Part shown: one piece after another, positions 7,907-16,776 of the stretch
Layout: every line of letters begins with the position of its first letter
Numbering within the stretch: the stretch's first letter is position 1
From: DATJPD01 sp036394195
GTDB taxonomy: Bacteria; Pseudomonadota; Alphaproteobacteria; CACIAM-22H2
Direction of reading: 5' to 3'
Assembly (NCBI GenBank): GCA_036394195.1
Contig: DASWFO010000245.1
Location: 22,906 to 86,905, forward strand
Length of the DNA stretch: 64,000 bases
Made by a program: the position numbers and the translations under genes
Notes under the pieces: generated by a model
The model's input: the letters and a program-made list of their open reading frames with translations, nothing else
The model's database searches: none
What the model was told of the DNA's origin: nothing

Positions 7907-8116
7907 TTACTTCTTCACCGCCTCGGCAGAATTCGTCGCCTTGCTGTCGGACTTCTCGGCCTTGTGCTGCACCGTCTTGTGCGCAGGCTTCGCTGTCTTC
8001 GACGGGGAAGCGGCCGGCGCCGGAGTGGTCGGGCTGTTGGTCTGGGCGAACGCGGCGGTCGTCAGGCCGAAACCGGCGGCCAGCGCAATCGCGAGAGCGA
8101 GAGTGGAGATTTTCAT
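7907..8116 (-). CDS. Small exported Lys/Ala/Pro-rich protein, function unknown
   Basis: The 69-residue product has a clear Sec signal peptide (MKISTLALAIALAAGFGLTT, then AAFAQ), cleaved after AFA near residue 24. The mature part is only about 45 residues and is low-complexity, rich in Thr, Pro, Ala, Ser and Lys (PAPAASPSKTAKPAHK), and strongly basic. Such small periplasmic proteins are widespread in alphaproteobacteria and mostly uncharacterised. I start at the ATG after AAGGAGCCTCCTCA rather than at the longer frame, because the signal peptide begins there. Two hairpins behind it suggest a monocistronic, well-terminated and perhaps highly expressed message. Confidence 0.7.
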   Translation of the reverse strand: MKISTLALAIALAAGFGLTTAAFAQTNSPTTPAPAASPSKTAKPAHKTVQHKAEKSDSKATNSAEAVKK

Positions 8117-8250
8117 TGAGGAGGCTCCTTGAAATTTGTCGCCGGCGAATGCCGGTCTCTCCCACAACGCTGCACACGGCCCGATCTATTCCGCGATCCT
8201 CTAAAAGATACGCGGTAATTGCGGCGGGAATACGGCGCGGTTAACGCGCG

Positions 8251-9102
8251 TTATTTCCCGAGCAAGCCTTTGAGCTGGTCGCCGACATTGCCGCCCACAC
8301 CGGCCTTTCCGAGCTGCTCCTGCACCACGCCGCCGAGGTTCTTCTGCAGCTCGGCCACCGCCGTTTTCTGCGCCTGATCGGTGATCGCGGTGATGATGAG
8401 CTGGGTCACCTCGGCCGGTGTCGCACCGCCCTCTTTGCGGCCAATGTCGGCGAGGTGCAGCGGCGGAAGGGTGGTCTTCAGGGTGCGGCCCTGCAGCACG
8501 GTCGCGGCCACCGTCACCTCGCCGCCGCGGACGTCGAGACTGTCGATGATGAGCTTGCGCTCATCGGCCTTCGCCGCCGGCGCCGGAGATGAGGGCGACG
8601 ATGGGGCCGCGGACGATTGCGGCTGCGGCGATGGCGGCGAGCTGCTCGACGGCGTCGGATTGGCGCCGGTACCGGTGCTCGACTTTGCCGACGCCGAGCC
8701 GCCGGCATATTGAGTCACGTTCTGCTGGATCTTCTGCAGGTTGCCGCCGGAGGACCCCTGCTCGTACGTCACCTTCGGGCCGTCGATCACCACCTGCTTG
8801 ATCACCACCGGGTTCTTCGTGATCGTCCCGGTGTCGACGGTCAGCGAGATCGAGCCGAGCTCGAAGGCATGGGGCGCGGAGAAGCCTTTCGGATTGCCGA
8901 TGACCAGATCGGAGATCGAGCCCTCGCCGCTCGAGGCGGACAGCGTCACCGAGTTCACCGTAACCTGAGCCTGCGTCGCTTCGCTGCCGTACTTCTCGAT
9001 CCCGGCTTTGATGATCGCGCCGATATTCGAGTAGAGGAAGAAAACGCCCGCCGCGACGACGGCGATCAACACCACCACGCCGATGATGATCTTCTTGGCC
9101 AT
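8251..9102 (-). CDS. AsmA-like membrane-anchored protein
   Basis: The 283-residue protein has an N-terminal membrane anchor (IIIGVVVLIAVVAAGVFFLY). It is followed by beta-rich sequence typical of the AsmA-like group (VTVNSVTLSASSGEGSISDL, then NPKGFSAPHAFELGSISLTV, VVIKQVVIDGPKVTYE). A Ser/Pro/Ala-rich linker spans roughly residues 135-180. Large AsmA-family proteins take part in envelope lipid traffic, but this short version has no assigned role. The small exported-protein gene follows 134 bases downstream on the same strand. Confidence 0.6.
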   Translation of the reverse strand: MAKKIIIGVVVLIAVVAAGVFFLYSNIGAIIKAGIEKYGSEATQAQVTVNSVTLSASSGEGSISDLVIGNPKGFSAPHAFELGSISLTVDTGTITKNPVVIKQVVIDGPKVTYEQGSSGGNLQKIQQNVTQYAGGSASAKSSTGTGANPTPSSSSPPSPQPQSSAAPSSPSSPAPAAKADERKLIIDSLDVRGGEVTVAATVLQGRTLKTTLPPLHLADIGRKEGGATPAEVTQLIITAITDQAQKTAVAELQKNLGGVVQEQLGKAGVGGNVGDQLKGLLGK

Positions 9103-9214
9103 GTGATTCTCCTGCTAAACGAGATGCGCCCCGCGCTCCGCCGCGGCCGCGACGGGAGGGCGGGGCGCACCCATGGACCTGTTGATCATTGCAGCGCGGC
9201 GCGCCGCAACGCAC

Positions 9215-9421
9215 TTAACCGCGCCGCGTGCGATTCCAGGGGCAGTTCGCCTTGCTGGCCTGAGTCGCATCGTATTGGCCGGACGTATTCGGATACTGCC
9301 GGTAGACCACCGAGCCATCCGGCATGCACACCGGGTCCAGGAACGAACCCTGCGGCTCGGAGCGGCCACCACCACAGGCGGCAAGGGTCAACAGACCGAG
9401 AACCAAAACGGCATAACGCAT
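9215..9421 (-). CDS. Small putative lipoprotein
   Basis: The 68-residue product begins with a lipoprotein signal (MRYAVLVLGLLTLAACGGG) with a clear lipobox LAAC, so Cys16 should be lipidated. The mature part is about 53 residues with two further cysteines (one in DPVCMPDG, one in ANCPWN), which could form a disulfide in the periplasm. A strong GGAGAGGAG site precedes the ATG. I recognise no family with certainty. The gap from 9422 to the tRNA gene holds nothing I can name. Confidence 0.68.
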   Translation of the reverse strand: MRYAVLVLGLLTLAACGGGRSEPQGSFLDPVCMPDGSVVYRQYPNTSGQYDATQASKANCPWNRTRRG

Positions 9422-9655
9422 ACTTATCTCCTCTCCTGATTTGATCCCTGTTGCCCCGCACTACTGTGATATGGCTGCTTTCAGCCAAAATTGGATCGAA
9501 TCCTAGGCCTTTCAATGCGTCCAATGGGTTCAAACAGCGTGTCGAAAAAATGTCACAGCCGACTCGGAATCGGACGCGGCTTGTGCAGACCGCGACTCGA
9601 CGCCGGCGGGACAAACCGCGACGCCTAAATGTTGAGATAATCGCCAGTGAAGAAG

Positions 9656-9732
9656 TGGCGCGCCCGGAGAGATTCGAACTCCCAACCCCCAGATCCGTAG
9701 TCTGGTGCTCTATCCAGTTGAGCTACGGGCGC
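9656..9732 (-). tRNA. tRNA-Arg (anticodon ACG)
   Basis: A complete 77-base cloverleaf with encoded CCA reads leftward. The acceptor stem is GCGCCCG/CGGGCGC, the D-arm GCTC...GAGC, the anticodon stem CCAGA/TCTGG with loop CTACGGA, giving anticodon ACG, and the T-loop is TTCGAAT. The wobble A is normally deaminated to inosine, so it reads CGU, CGC and CGA. No integrase or attachment-site duplication is seen beside it. Confidence 0.96.
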
Positions 9733-9959
9733 AAGTTCGGCAGACAATCAGCGCCAAACGGCGCCAATCCGCGAAAGGTGCGGGACACTACTTGATGAGG
9801 GGCGCCCGGCGCAAGCGCCGTGCCCTGGCGGCAACGGTCATTCGCGAACCCGCGTCAGGCCTACTAAATATGGGGTGTGGGCCCTAGTTTCGCCTTGTCC
9901 ACTTTCAGGGCATTCGTTACCATGATCCGCCGATAAAAAACGGCGCAGGGGCAAATTAC

Positions 9960-11300
9960 ATGCATTTTACTGTTTCGACGGGCGCTCCGGTGGGGGAGTC
10001 CCGTCGTTCTGTGACAATTCTCAGTCACAGTGGCCGCGCGCTCGCAGCGCTCCTTTGCCTAGGGACAGCGCTGACGCTCGGGGCGTGCAGCTATGCCTCC
10101 GAAGCGTTGTGGCCGTCACTCACGGGCCAGGACCCACGGAGCAGTGACGCGGCCCCGGCGCGTTCGCCATCGCCAAGCCCGCCGCCGGCGCGCACCAGCA
10201 ACGGCACGCCCTCCCCAGCCGCCTCGTCGCAGTCGGCCCCGGCGATCGCGTCGCAACCCGTAGCACCAGCACCGGCCCCTGTCCGCACGGCCTCGAGCAC
10301 CAGCCTGTCGCAGGCGGCACCGCCCGCCGCCGCGACGCCTTCAATCGGACAGACAGAAGTCGGCCGGCGCGCGGCGCAGTTGAACGCGGACGCGCAGAAA
10401 CTCGACGGCTCGGTGGCCGCCCGCGTCGCCGCGGTGCAGCAGATTCGCGCCGACGCCGTGCAGACCGCTCAGACCTATCAGCAGCTTGTCGGCACGATCA
10501 ACGCCAGGCTCCAGGTCGGCACCACGCCCGGCAACCCGATCCTGCAGCAGCAATGGAATCAGGCGAACGCGGCGCTCGACAATTTCGGCGCCGAGATCGG
10601 CCGCATGTCCGAGTTGTCGAACCAGGTCGCCGCCGACGCCTCGACCGCCGCGTTCCTGCTCGAATCGGTACGCGCCGCCTACAGCCTCTCAGGCGCTGTC
10701 GAGGAAGACCACAAGGCTCTGGCGGCCGTCGAAGACAAGGTCAACCGCGAGGTCGTCACCATCGACCGCATGCTCAATGACCTCAGCGAGGATATCAGCC
10801 GGCAGTCGGCCTATATGAGCCGCGAGCGCAGCAACATGACGGCGCTGTCAATCGCGATCAAGAACGGCGAGCTGTTCGGCGCCGGCCTGGCCAATCGCGC
10901 CTTCTCCCCCGCCTCGCCCGTCGACGGCTCCCCGGCAAGGCTCGGTGTCAGCCCCGGCGCCGCCCCCCGCGGCGTCGATCCCTCGGCCTCGGCGATCGGC
11001 CGCCGGCCGCTGGTGGTCATCCGCTTCGACCGCCCCAACCCGTCCTATGAGCAGGCGCTGTACACGGCGGTGAGCCGGGCGATGGAACGGCGCCCGAACG
11101 CGGTGTTCGATCTGGTCGCGGTCAGCCCCGGACGGGGCAACCAGGCGCAGGTGGCACTCGCCTCTGCCAATGCCAAGCGCCAGGCCGAGACGGTCATGCG
11201 CTCGCTCACCGACATGGGATTGCCGCCCGACCGCGTCACCCTGTCGGCGTCGACCAGCGCGCAGACGCAAACCAACGAGGTCCAGCTCTTCGTTCGCTGA
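9960..11300 (+). CDS. Putative lipoprotein with coiled-coil middle and OmpA-like C-terminus
   Basis: The 446-residue product has a lipobox LGAC around Cys43, preceded by a hydrophobic stretch (ALAALLCLGTALTL). A long Pro/Ser/Ala-rich linker follows, then a helical, probably coiled-coil section (about residues 140-290). The last 100 residues resemble an OmpA/MotB peptidoglycan-binding fold (PLVVIRFDRPNPSYEQALYT, AKRQAETVMRSLTDMGLPPD, RVTLSAS). This suggests an outer-membrane lipoprotein touching the cell wall. The chosen ATG has AGGGG upstream. GTG codons at 9990 and 10011 are alternatives that give a more usual signal-peptide length. The gap before it (9733-9959) holds no gene I can support. 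Confidence 0.65.
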   Translation: MHFTVSTGAPVGESRRSVTILSHSGRALAALLCLGTALTLGACSYASEALWPSLTGQDPRSSDAAPARSPSPSPPPARTSNGTPSPAASSQSAPAIASQPVAPAPAPVRTASSTSLSQAAPPAAATPSIGQTEVGRRAAQLNADAQKLDGSVAARVAAVQQIRADAVQTAQTYQQLVGTINARLQVGTTPGNPILQQQWNQANAALDNFGAEIGRMSELSNQVAADASTAAFLLESVRAAYSLSGAVEEDHKALAAVEDKVNREVVTIDRMLNDLSEDISRQSAYMSRERSNMTALSIAIKNGELFGAGLANRAFSPASPVDGSPARLGVSPGAAPRGVDPSASAIGRRPLVVIRFDRPNPSYEQALYTAVSRAMERRPNAVFDLVAVSPGRGNQAQVALASANAKRQAETVMRSLTDMGLPPDRVTLSASTSAQTQTNEVQLFVR

Positions 11301-11317
11301 CCGCCGGCTAACCGATC

Positions 11318-11353
11318 AAAGGCCGCTCCTTGGGGAGCGGCCTTTTTTCTTTT
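11318..11353 (+). terminator. Strong Rho-independent terminator
   Basis: AAAGGCCGCTCC, a TTGG loop and GGAGCGGCCTTT form a 12-bp stem running into a T-rich tail (TTTTTTCTTTT). It lies 17 bases past the stop of the OmpA-like lipoprotein gene and isolates it from gpt downstream. Confidence 0.9.
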
Positions 11354-11415
11354 AAGCTTCGGTCTGGCGACGATCCGAGGCCTCCCGAATTCGAGGCCCG
11401 CAATTCGAGGCATCA

Positions 11416-11937
11416 ATGGCCAGTCCTCCCCCTTACACCAAGATGTTTCCGGTCTCCTGGCACGAACTGCATCGCGACGCCAAGGCGCTGGCGTGGAAGC
11501 TGGTCACCGGCGGCCCGTGGCAGGGAATTATCGCGATCACCCGCGGCGGCTTGGTGCCGGCCGCGATCGTCGCGCGCGAGCTCGATGTCCGGCTGATCGA
11601 TACGGTATCGATCGCGAGTTACGATCACATGAGCCAGCACGCGGGACGGATCATCAAGGGGATCGTGCCCGGCGTGGTCGGCGATGCCGCACAGGCGAAA
11701 CGCTGGCTCATCGTCGACGACCTCGTCGACACCGGCGGGACGGCACGGCTGGTGCGCGAGCTGGTGCCCGGCGCGCATTTCGCGACCGTCTATGCGAAGC
11801 CCGCCGGCAAGCCGATGGTCGACACCTACGTGACCGAGGTCAGCCAGGACACCTGGATCCTGTTCCCCTGGGACACCGAGCCGCAATTCGCGCCCCCGAT
11901 TGCCGGCACGACCTCGGCGCCGGGGGCGGGACGCTGA
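11416..11937 (+). CDS. gpt: Xanthine(-guanine) phosphoribosyltransferase
   Basis: The enzyme salvages xanthine, guanine or hypoxanthine by joining them to phosphoribosyl pyrophosphate. The 173-residue protein has the phosphoribosyltransferase signature WLIVDDLVDTGGTARLV near residue 100, with the PRPP-binding aspartates. It also has the N-terminal block MFPVSWHELHRDAKALAWKL and the IAITRGGLVPA loop characteristic of bacterial Gpt. Length fits the family. Its stop is followed within about 25 bases by the start of a membrane transporter gene, probably co-transcribed. Confidence 0.92.
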   Translation: MASPPPYTKMFPVSWHELHRDAKALAWKLVTGGPWQGIIAITRGGLVPAAIVARELDVRLIDTVSIASYDHMSQHAGRIIKGIVPGVVGDAAQAKRWLIVDDLVDTGGTARLVRELVPGAHFATVYAKPAGKPMVDTYVTEVSQDTWILFPWDTEPQFAPPIAGTTSAPGAGR

Positions 11938-11963
11938 ACACGACCCGCGCGAGCGGCGCCCCC

Positions 11964-12860
11964 GTGCTCGGGCCGGCGCTGATCCTCGCCTTGGCCGTCG
12001 GCTGGGGCCTGAACTGGCCGGTGATGAAGATCGGCCTCCTCGAATTCCCGCTGTGGACGTTCCGCGGCTCGGCCTGTCTCGTGGCCGGTCTTTGCCTGCT
12101 GGCGCTCGCCCCCTTGGCCGGCGGGCGGGCGATACCGCGGTCCGGCGACTGGCGGAGCCTGGCGGTCGCCGCGTTCTTCAACGTCACGATCTGGCAGATC
12201 TTCATCGCCTATGGGCTGCGCCTCGTCGCCTCGGGCGAAGCGGCCCTCCTCGCCTTCACGATGCCGCTGTGGGCGGTGTTTCTCGGTCGCGTCGTGCTGG
12301 GCGAGACGCTGGGCTCCCGCGGCGGGGCGGCGCTTATCCTCGGCACGGCGGGAATCGTCGTCCTGCTGACGCGCGACTTCACGGCGCTTGCCCGCGCCCC
12401 CACCGGCGTCGCAATGGTCGTCATCGGCGCCGCCGCCTGGGCGGTCGGCACGCTGATCCAGAAGCGGCATCATACGTCGCTGACGACCGTGGCGCTGGCC
12501 GGCTGGCAGCTGACGCTGGGCGCCCTGCCGATGATGGTGATGATCCCGCTCCTCGAGGGCTGGCATCCGCCTGCGGTGAGCGTCGCGGCGTGGCTGTCGC
12601 TGACCTATACGACGTTCGTGGCGCTCGTGCTGTGCTGGTACCTGTGGTTCAAGATCGTCAGCCTGATGCCGATGAACATCGCGTCCATCAGCACTCTGCT
12701 GGTGCCGGCCGTCGGCGTGATCAGCGGCGCGTTAATGCTGCACGAAGAGATCGGCGTTCGCGAGATCCTGGCGCTGGCGCTGATCGCGACGGCGCTGGCC
12801 CTGGTCCTCACCCGGCCCGCCGCCCCGGCGGCCGCCGCCGACCAGGTTACACCCGGTTAG
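11964..12860 (+). CDS. EamA/DMT-family inner-membrane transporter
   Basis: About ten hydrophobic segments in two homologous halves mark a drug/metabolite transporter of the EamA (RhaT-like) type, which usually exports amino acids, nucleobases or metabolites. Examples are GPALILALAVGWGLNWPVMK at the N-terminus and LLVPAVGVISGALMLHEEIG in the second half. The start is uncertain. The frame overlaps the end of gpt with no ATG, and I chose the GTG just before the first membrane segment (298 residues). A CTG at 11934 is possible. The gene ends in a 4-base overlap with the convergent peptidase gene. Confidence 0.82.
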   Translation: MLGPALILALAVGWGLNWPVMKIGLLEFPLWTFRGSACLVAGLCLLALAPLAGGRAIPRSGDWRSLAVAAFFNVTIWQIFIAYGLRLVASGEAALLAFTMPLWAVFLGRVVLGETLGSRGGAALILGTAGIVVLLTRDFTALARAPTGVAMVVIGAAAWAVGTLIQKRHHTSLTTVALAGWQLTLGALPMMVMIPLLEGWHPPAVSVAAWLSLTYTTFVALVLCWYLWFKIVSLMPMNIASISTLLVPAVGVISGALMLHEEIGVREILALALIATALALVLTRPAAPAAAADQVTPG

Positions 12861-14152
12861 CCGCCGCAGAGCAGCGAGAGCGTGGCGGCCGCCATCACCT
12901 TCGCCGACGCGATCATGTCGTCGATGACCACGAACTCGTCGGGCTGATGGGCGAGCTCGAGAATCCCGGGGCCGTACGCGACGCAGTCGTGCAGATGGCC
13001 GATGCGGCTCACGTGCTTCTGGTCGTAGGTGCCGGGACTGGCGATATGGCTGGGGCGGCGGCCGAGCACGCGCAGGATCGCGCCGTCGAGGGCGCGAACC
13101 ACCGGTGCCATCTCGTCGGTCATGGTCGGATGGAAGGTCATGATGTCGCGCAAAGACCAGGCAAGCCCCGGCCGCTCGCGCACGACGCGCTCGGCGAGCT
13201 CCACGATCTCGCGCTTGACGTCGTCGAGAGTCTCTTCGAGCAGGAACCGCCGGTCGAGGATCAGCCGGCACGAATCCGCCACCAGCGGACTCGGCAGCCC
13301 GGCGTAGCTCTCCGACAGTCCACCGTGCAGCGAGTTGTAGTTGAGGGTCGAGGCGCGCGCCCCGACCGGCTCGACGGGCATACGGGTGCGACGCGCATCA
13401 AGCTTGGGATACAGCTCGGCCTCGACCGCCGCGAGAAACGCCGTCATGCCGCGGATGGCGCTGACGCCGAGGAACGGCATCGATCCATGCGCCACCCGGC
13501 CGCGCATCTCGAGCTCGGCCCACCACACGCCGCGATGGCCGAGGCAGACGCGGTCGACGTTCAGCGGCTCGGGGATGATCACGTGATCGACCCGCGGCGG
13601 CGAGAAGTAGCCGCGCTCGGCGAGCCAGGCGACGCCGCCGAACCCGCCGCTTTCCTCGTCGACCGTCCCGGAGATTTCAATCGCGCCCGGCCACGGCATG
13701 CCCTCGTCCAGCATCGATTCGACGGCGACGATGGCGGCCGCCAAGCCACCTTTCATGTCGCAGGCGCCGCGCCCGTAGAGCCTGCCGTCGCGGACGACGG
13801 CCGCGAATGGATCGACCGTCCAGCCCTGCCCCGGCTCGACGACGTCGATGTGACCGTTGAAATGCACGCACCGGCCGGTGCCCGAACCCTCGATGCGCGC
13901 CACCACGTTGATCCGCGGATGGCGGTCGCAATCGCCTGGGGTCCCGACGGCGCGCGGATATTCGACGCGGAAGCCGCGCGACGCCAGGCGGCGGCCAACG
14001 AGCTCCGCGCAGGCCCCGTAGGCGTCGCCCGGCGGGTTGACCGTCGGGAGTCGCACCAGATCGCGCGCCAGCGCCACCAGATCATCGCGGCGCGCTTCGA
14101 TGCGGGTGAAAAGACGCTCGACGTGCGAGCCGTCAAGCGTGGCCTTGATCAT
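12857..14152 (-). CDS. M20-family metallopeptidase / deacylase (ArgE/DapE-like)
   Basis: The 431-residue enzyme belongs to the zinc-dependent M20 family, which hydrolyses N-acyl amino acids or dipeptides in the cytoplasm. Metal-binding motifs are visible in order: FNGHIDVVEPG (His and Asp ligands near residue 100), GRGACDMKGG, and TVDEESGGFG with the catalytic Glu pair. A dimerisation domain holds GRVAHGSMPF. The sequence resembles acetylornithine deacetylase relatives rather than the authentic DapE, which is encoded separately at 49145. The substrate is unknown. It is divergent from the next gene with only 35 bases between starts, so the two share a compact promoter region. Confidence 0.85.
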   Translation of the reverse strand: MIKATLDGSHVERLFTRIEARRDDLVALARDLVRLPTVNPPGDAYGACAELVGRRLASRGFRVEYPRAVGTPGDCDRHPRINVVARIEGSGTGRCVHFNGHIDVVEPGQGWTVDPFAAVVRDGRLYGRGACDMKGGLAAAIVAVESMLDEGMPWPGAIEISGTVDEESGGFGGVAWLAERGYFSPPRVDHVIIPEPLNVDRVCLGHRGVWWAELEMRGRVAHGSMPFLGVSAIRGMTAFLAAVEAELYPKLDARRTRMPVEPVGARASTLNYNSLHGGLSESYAGLPSPLVADSCRLILDRRFLLEETLDDVKREIVELAERVVRERPGLAWSLRDIMTFHPTMTDEMAPVVRALDGAILRVLGRRPSHIASPGTYDQKHVSRIGHLHDCVAYGPGILELAHQPDEFVVIDDMIASAKVMAAATLSLLCGG

Positions 14153-14187
14153 ACGAAGAGGCTAGAAGTCGGAGCGGTTGAGGTCAA

Positions 14188-14874
14188 ATGCAACTGCCTC
14201 TATATGACGTGACCATGGCCTGTCCGCTCTGGCGCATCCTCCTCGTCCTCGCAATCCTGGTGCCAATCGGCGGCGCGGCACGGGCCGATCCTGTTCCCGC
14301 CGCGATCAACTTTGTCGTGAAGCGGGACGGGACGTCGATCGGCACGCATCGCTTGTCCTTCCGCTCGGAGCAGACCGTCGACGGCGAGCGGCTGTTCGTC
14401 GACATCGCCATCGAAATCAAGGTCGTCGTCGCGTTCATCACCATTTACACGTACAAATTCGAGGGCCGCGAGGTCTGGGACGGGGAGCGGCTGGTCGTGC
14501 TCGAAACCTACACCAACGACAACGGCACCAAGCTCGACGTACATGTTCGCGCCGCCGCCGATGGGCTTCATGTCGACGCCACCGATGTCCACTATGTCGC
14601 AGCACCGGACATGCTGCCGGACAGCTATTGGCGCACCGACACCGTCAAGCACACGCGCTTCATCGATATCGAAAACGGGCAACTGACCACGCTCGTGTCG
14701 GAACCCGCGGGACGGCGCGCGGTCAATGTCGCCGGCCGGATGGCCGAGACGGACATCTACAAGCTGTCGGGCGAGATCGAGGGTGAGCTCGGCTACACGC
14801 CCGCCGGCGAATGGACGCTCCTCCGCTTCAAGAGCCACGGCTCGAACATCCTCTACGTCCGCGAGGCCCCCTGA
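14188..14874 (+). CDS. Exported protein resembling DUF6134
   Basis: The 228-residue protein has a signal peptide (LWRILLVLAILVPIGGAARA, cleaved before DPVP) and a beta-rich mature domain. The pattern NFVVKRDGTSIGTHRLSFRS, then VDIAIEIKVVVAFITIYTYK and ETYTNDNGTKLDV, matches my memory of the uncharacterised DUF6134 family. The function is unknown. The ATG at 14188 has a GAGG site. The ATG at 14215, which starts MACPLWRIL, is a shorter alternative without a clear ribosome binding site. Confidence 0.65.
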   Translation: MQLPLYDVTMACPLWRILLVLAILVPIGGAARADPVPAAINFVVKRDGTSIGTHRLSFRSEQTVDGERLFVDIAIEIKVVVAFITIYTYKFEGREVWDGERLVVLETYTNDNGTKLDVHVRAAADGLHVDATDVHYVAAPDMLPDSYWRTDTVKHTRFIDIENGQLTTLVSEPAGRRAVNVAGRMAETDIYKLSGEIEGELGYTPAGEWTLLRFKSHGSNILYVREAP

Positions 14875-14964
14875 GAGCCTAGCTGTTTTCTAACGCGCAC
14901 GGGTTTGCTAGGAATGCGGGAGCGGCGGGGTTCGCCGCCCACAATCGCGAGCGAGGAGATCAGA

Positions 14965-16776
14965 GTGACAACCGGTGCGGTGGGCGCGCGGGACGGGGTC
15001 CCGCGGCGGGCTCTGCCTCGCGTGCTTCTGGCGGCGCTGGTCGCGCTATGGACCACGCTGGCCGCGGCGCAAGAGCCGGCCGAGCCGGAGGGCCCGAGCG
15101 GTTTCACCCCCCAGCGGGCCGCGGTCGCCACCAAGCACATGGCCGTGGCGGCCAATCCGCTGGCCGCCGAAGCCGGACGCGAGATCCTGCGGCTCGGCGG
15201 CAGCGCCGTCGACGCGGTGATCGCGATGCAGATGGTGCTGACCCTCGTCGAGCCGCAATCCTCGGGCCTCGGCGGCGGCGGCTTCCTGCTTCAATACGAT
15301 GCGTCGCGCAAGACCGTGACCACCTATGACGGCCGCGAGACCGCACCCGCCGCCGCGACGGCCGATATGTTCCTCGACGAGGCCGGCCAGCCCCTCCCGT
15401 TCAGCGAAGCCTCGGTCGGCGGCAGGGCGGTGGCGACGCCGGGGGTCCTGCGGATGCTGGAAATGGCACACCGCGACCACGGCCGGCTGCCCTGGTCGCG
15501 GCTGTTCGAGCCGGCGATGCGGCTGGCGGAATCCGGATTCACGATCACGCCGCGGCTCCACAAGCTCATCGAAGACAATCCGCAGCTGCGCGAGATGCCG
15601 GGGGCGGCGGCGTATTTCTACGACAAAAGTCTCGAGCCGCGGGCGGTCGGCCAGCGACTCGAGAATCCGCAGCTCTTCGAGACGCTGCGCCTGATCGCCA
15701 ACGGCGGCGCGGACGCGTTCTACCGCGGCCAGCTGGCGCGCGACATCGTGGCGGCGGCCACCGATCCGAAGCACCAGGGCGCATCGGCCCGTGCCGGGCG
15801 GCTGACGCTCGCCGATCTCGCCCTCTATCGCGCCATCAAGCGCGACCCCGTGTGCGGCATCTATCGCGGCCTGAAGGTCTGCGGCATGGGGCCGCCGTCA
15901 TCGGGCGGAATCGCGGTCGCCCAGATCCTGGGCATCCTCGACCATTTCACGCTCCGTGACCTGTCGCCGGATTCGCTGGAGGCGGTGCATCTGATCTCCG
16001 AGGCGAGTCGGCTCGCCTTCGCCGATCGCGCGCGCTACGTGGCCGACAGCGACTTCGTGCATGTACCGGTCCGCCCCCTGCTCAGCAGCCACTATCTGCA
16101 ACAACGGGCGGGGCTCATCTCGCTCACCCGGACGATGGGCCGCGCCGAGGCGGGGCGGATCGGGGAGCAGAGCCGGCTGACCGGACCGGCGGTCGACGAC
16201 TTGATCGAGGTGCCGACCACTACCCACATGACCGCGGTCGACGCCGCCGGCAACGCGGCGTCGTTCACCAGCTCGATCGAGAATGCCTTTGGCTCTCGGG
16301 TCTTCGTCCGCGGCTTTCTGCTCAACAATGAGATGACCGACTTCTCGCTACGCCCAAGCAACAACGGCGTGCCGGCGGCCAACCGGATCGAGCCCGGCAA
16401 GCGGCCGCGCAGCTCGATGTCGCCGACCATCGTCACCGATCGCCAGGGTCGGCTCGTGCTGACGATCGGCTCGCCGGGGGCCGCCCGGATCATCCCTTAT
16501 GTCGTCCAGACGCTGGTCGCCACGATTGACTGGCGGCTCAACATCCAGCGCGCGGTCAGCCTGCCACATCACGTGAACCTGAACGGGCCCACCGAGCTCG
16601 AAAAGGGGACATCCCTGGTCGACCTCGCCGCGGCGCTGCGCGAACTCGGGCACGAGGTCGAGATCCGGCCCGAGACCAGCGGCCTTCACGGCATCATGGT
16701 GCTCCGCCTGGGCAACAAGACCGAGTATATCGGCGGCGCCGATCCGCGCCGCGAAGGTGTCGCGCTTGGCGATTGA
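14965..16776 (+). CDS. ggt: Gamma-glutamyltransferase
   Basis: The enzyme transfers or hydrolyses the gamma-glutamyl group of glutathione in the periplasm. It matures by self-cleavage, and the new N-terminal threonine is the nucleophile, here Thr419 in PTTTHMTAVD. The 603-residue precursor has a signal peptide ending in TLAAAQEP. Other family motifs are SSGLGGGGFLL near residue 98 and NRIEPGKRPRSSMSPT for gamma-glutamyl binding. I start at GTG because GAGGAGATCAGA precedes it. The frame remains open 20 codons further upstream without a better site. The next gene starts 20 bases before its stop. Confidence 0.93.
   Translation: MTTGAVGARDGVPRRALPRVLLAALVALWTTLAAAQEPAEPEGPSGFTPQRAAVATKHMAVAANPLAAEAGREILRLGGSAVDAVIAMQMVLTLVEPQSSGLGGGGFLLQYDASRKTVTTYDGRETAPAAATADMFLDEAGQPLPFSEASVGGRAVATPGVLRMLEMAHRDHGRLPWSRLFEPAMRLAESGFTITPRLHKLIEDNPQLREMPGAAAYFYDKSLEPRAVGQRLENPQLFETLRLIANGGADAFYRGQLARDIVAAATDPKHQGASARAGRLTLADLALYRAIKRDPVCGIYRGLKVCGMGPPSSGGIAVAQILGILDHFTLRDLSPDSLEAVHLISEASRLAFADRARYVADSDFVHVPVRPLLSSHYLQQRAGLISLTRTMGRAEAGRIGEQSRLTGPAVDDLIEVPTTTHMTAVDAAGNAASFTSSIENAFGSRVFVRGFLLNNEMTDFSLRPSNNGVPAANRIEPGKRPRSSMSPTIVTDRQGRLVLTIGSPGAARIIPYVVQTLVATIDWRLNIQRAVSLPHHVNLNGPTELEKGTSLVDLAAALRELGHEVEIRPETSGLHGIMVLRLGNKTEYIGGADPRREGVALGD

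Noticed and set aside
9656..9732. tRNA-Arg as an integration site for a genomic island
   Set aside because: No integrase gene and no duplicated tRNA 3' end was seen nearby.
12857..14152. Assignment of the M20 peptidase as DapE or ArgE
   Set aside because: A clear DapE lies next to dapD at 49145, and the sequence here has the general M20 motifs only, so a specific enzyme name is not supported.
11900..14212. A 770-codon plus-strand frame across the DMT transporter and M20 peptidase genes
   Set aside because: It crosses two real genes in other frames, and its translation is Arg/Gly/Asp-rich noise with no recognisable domain.
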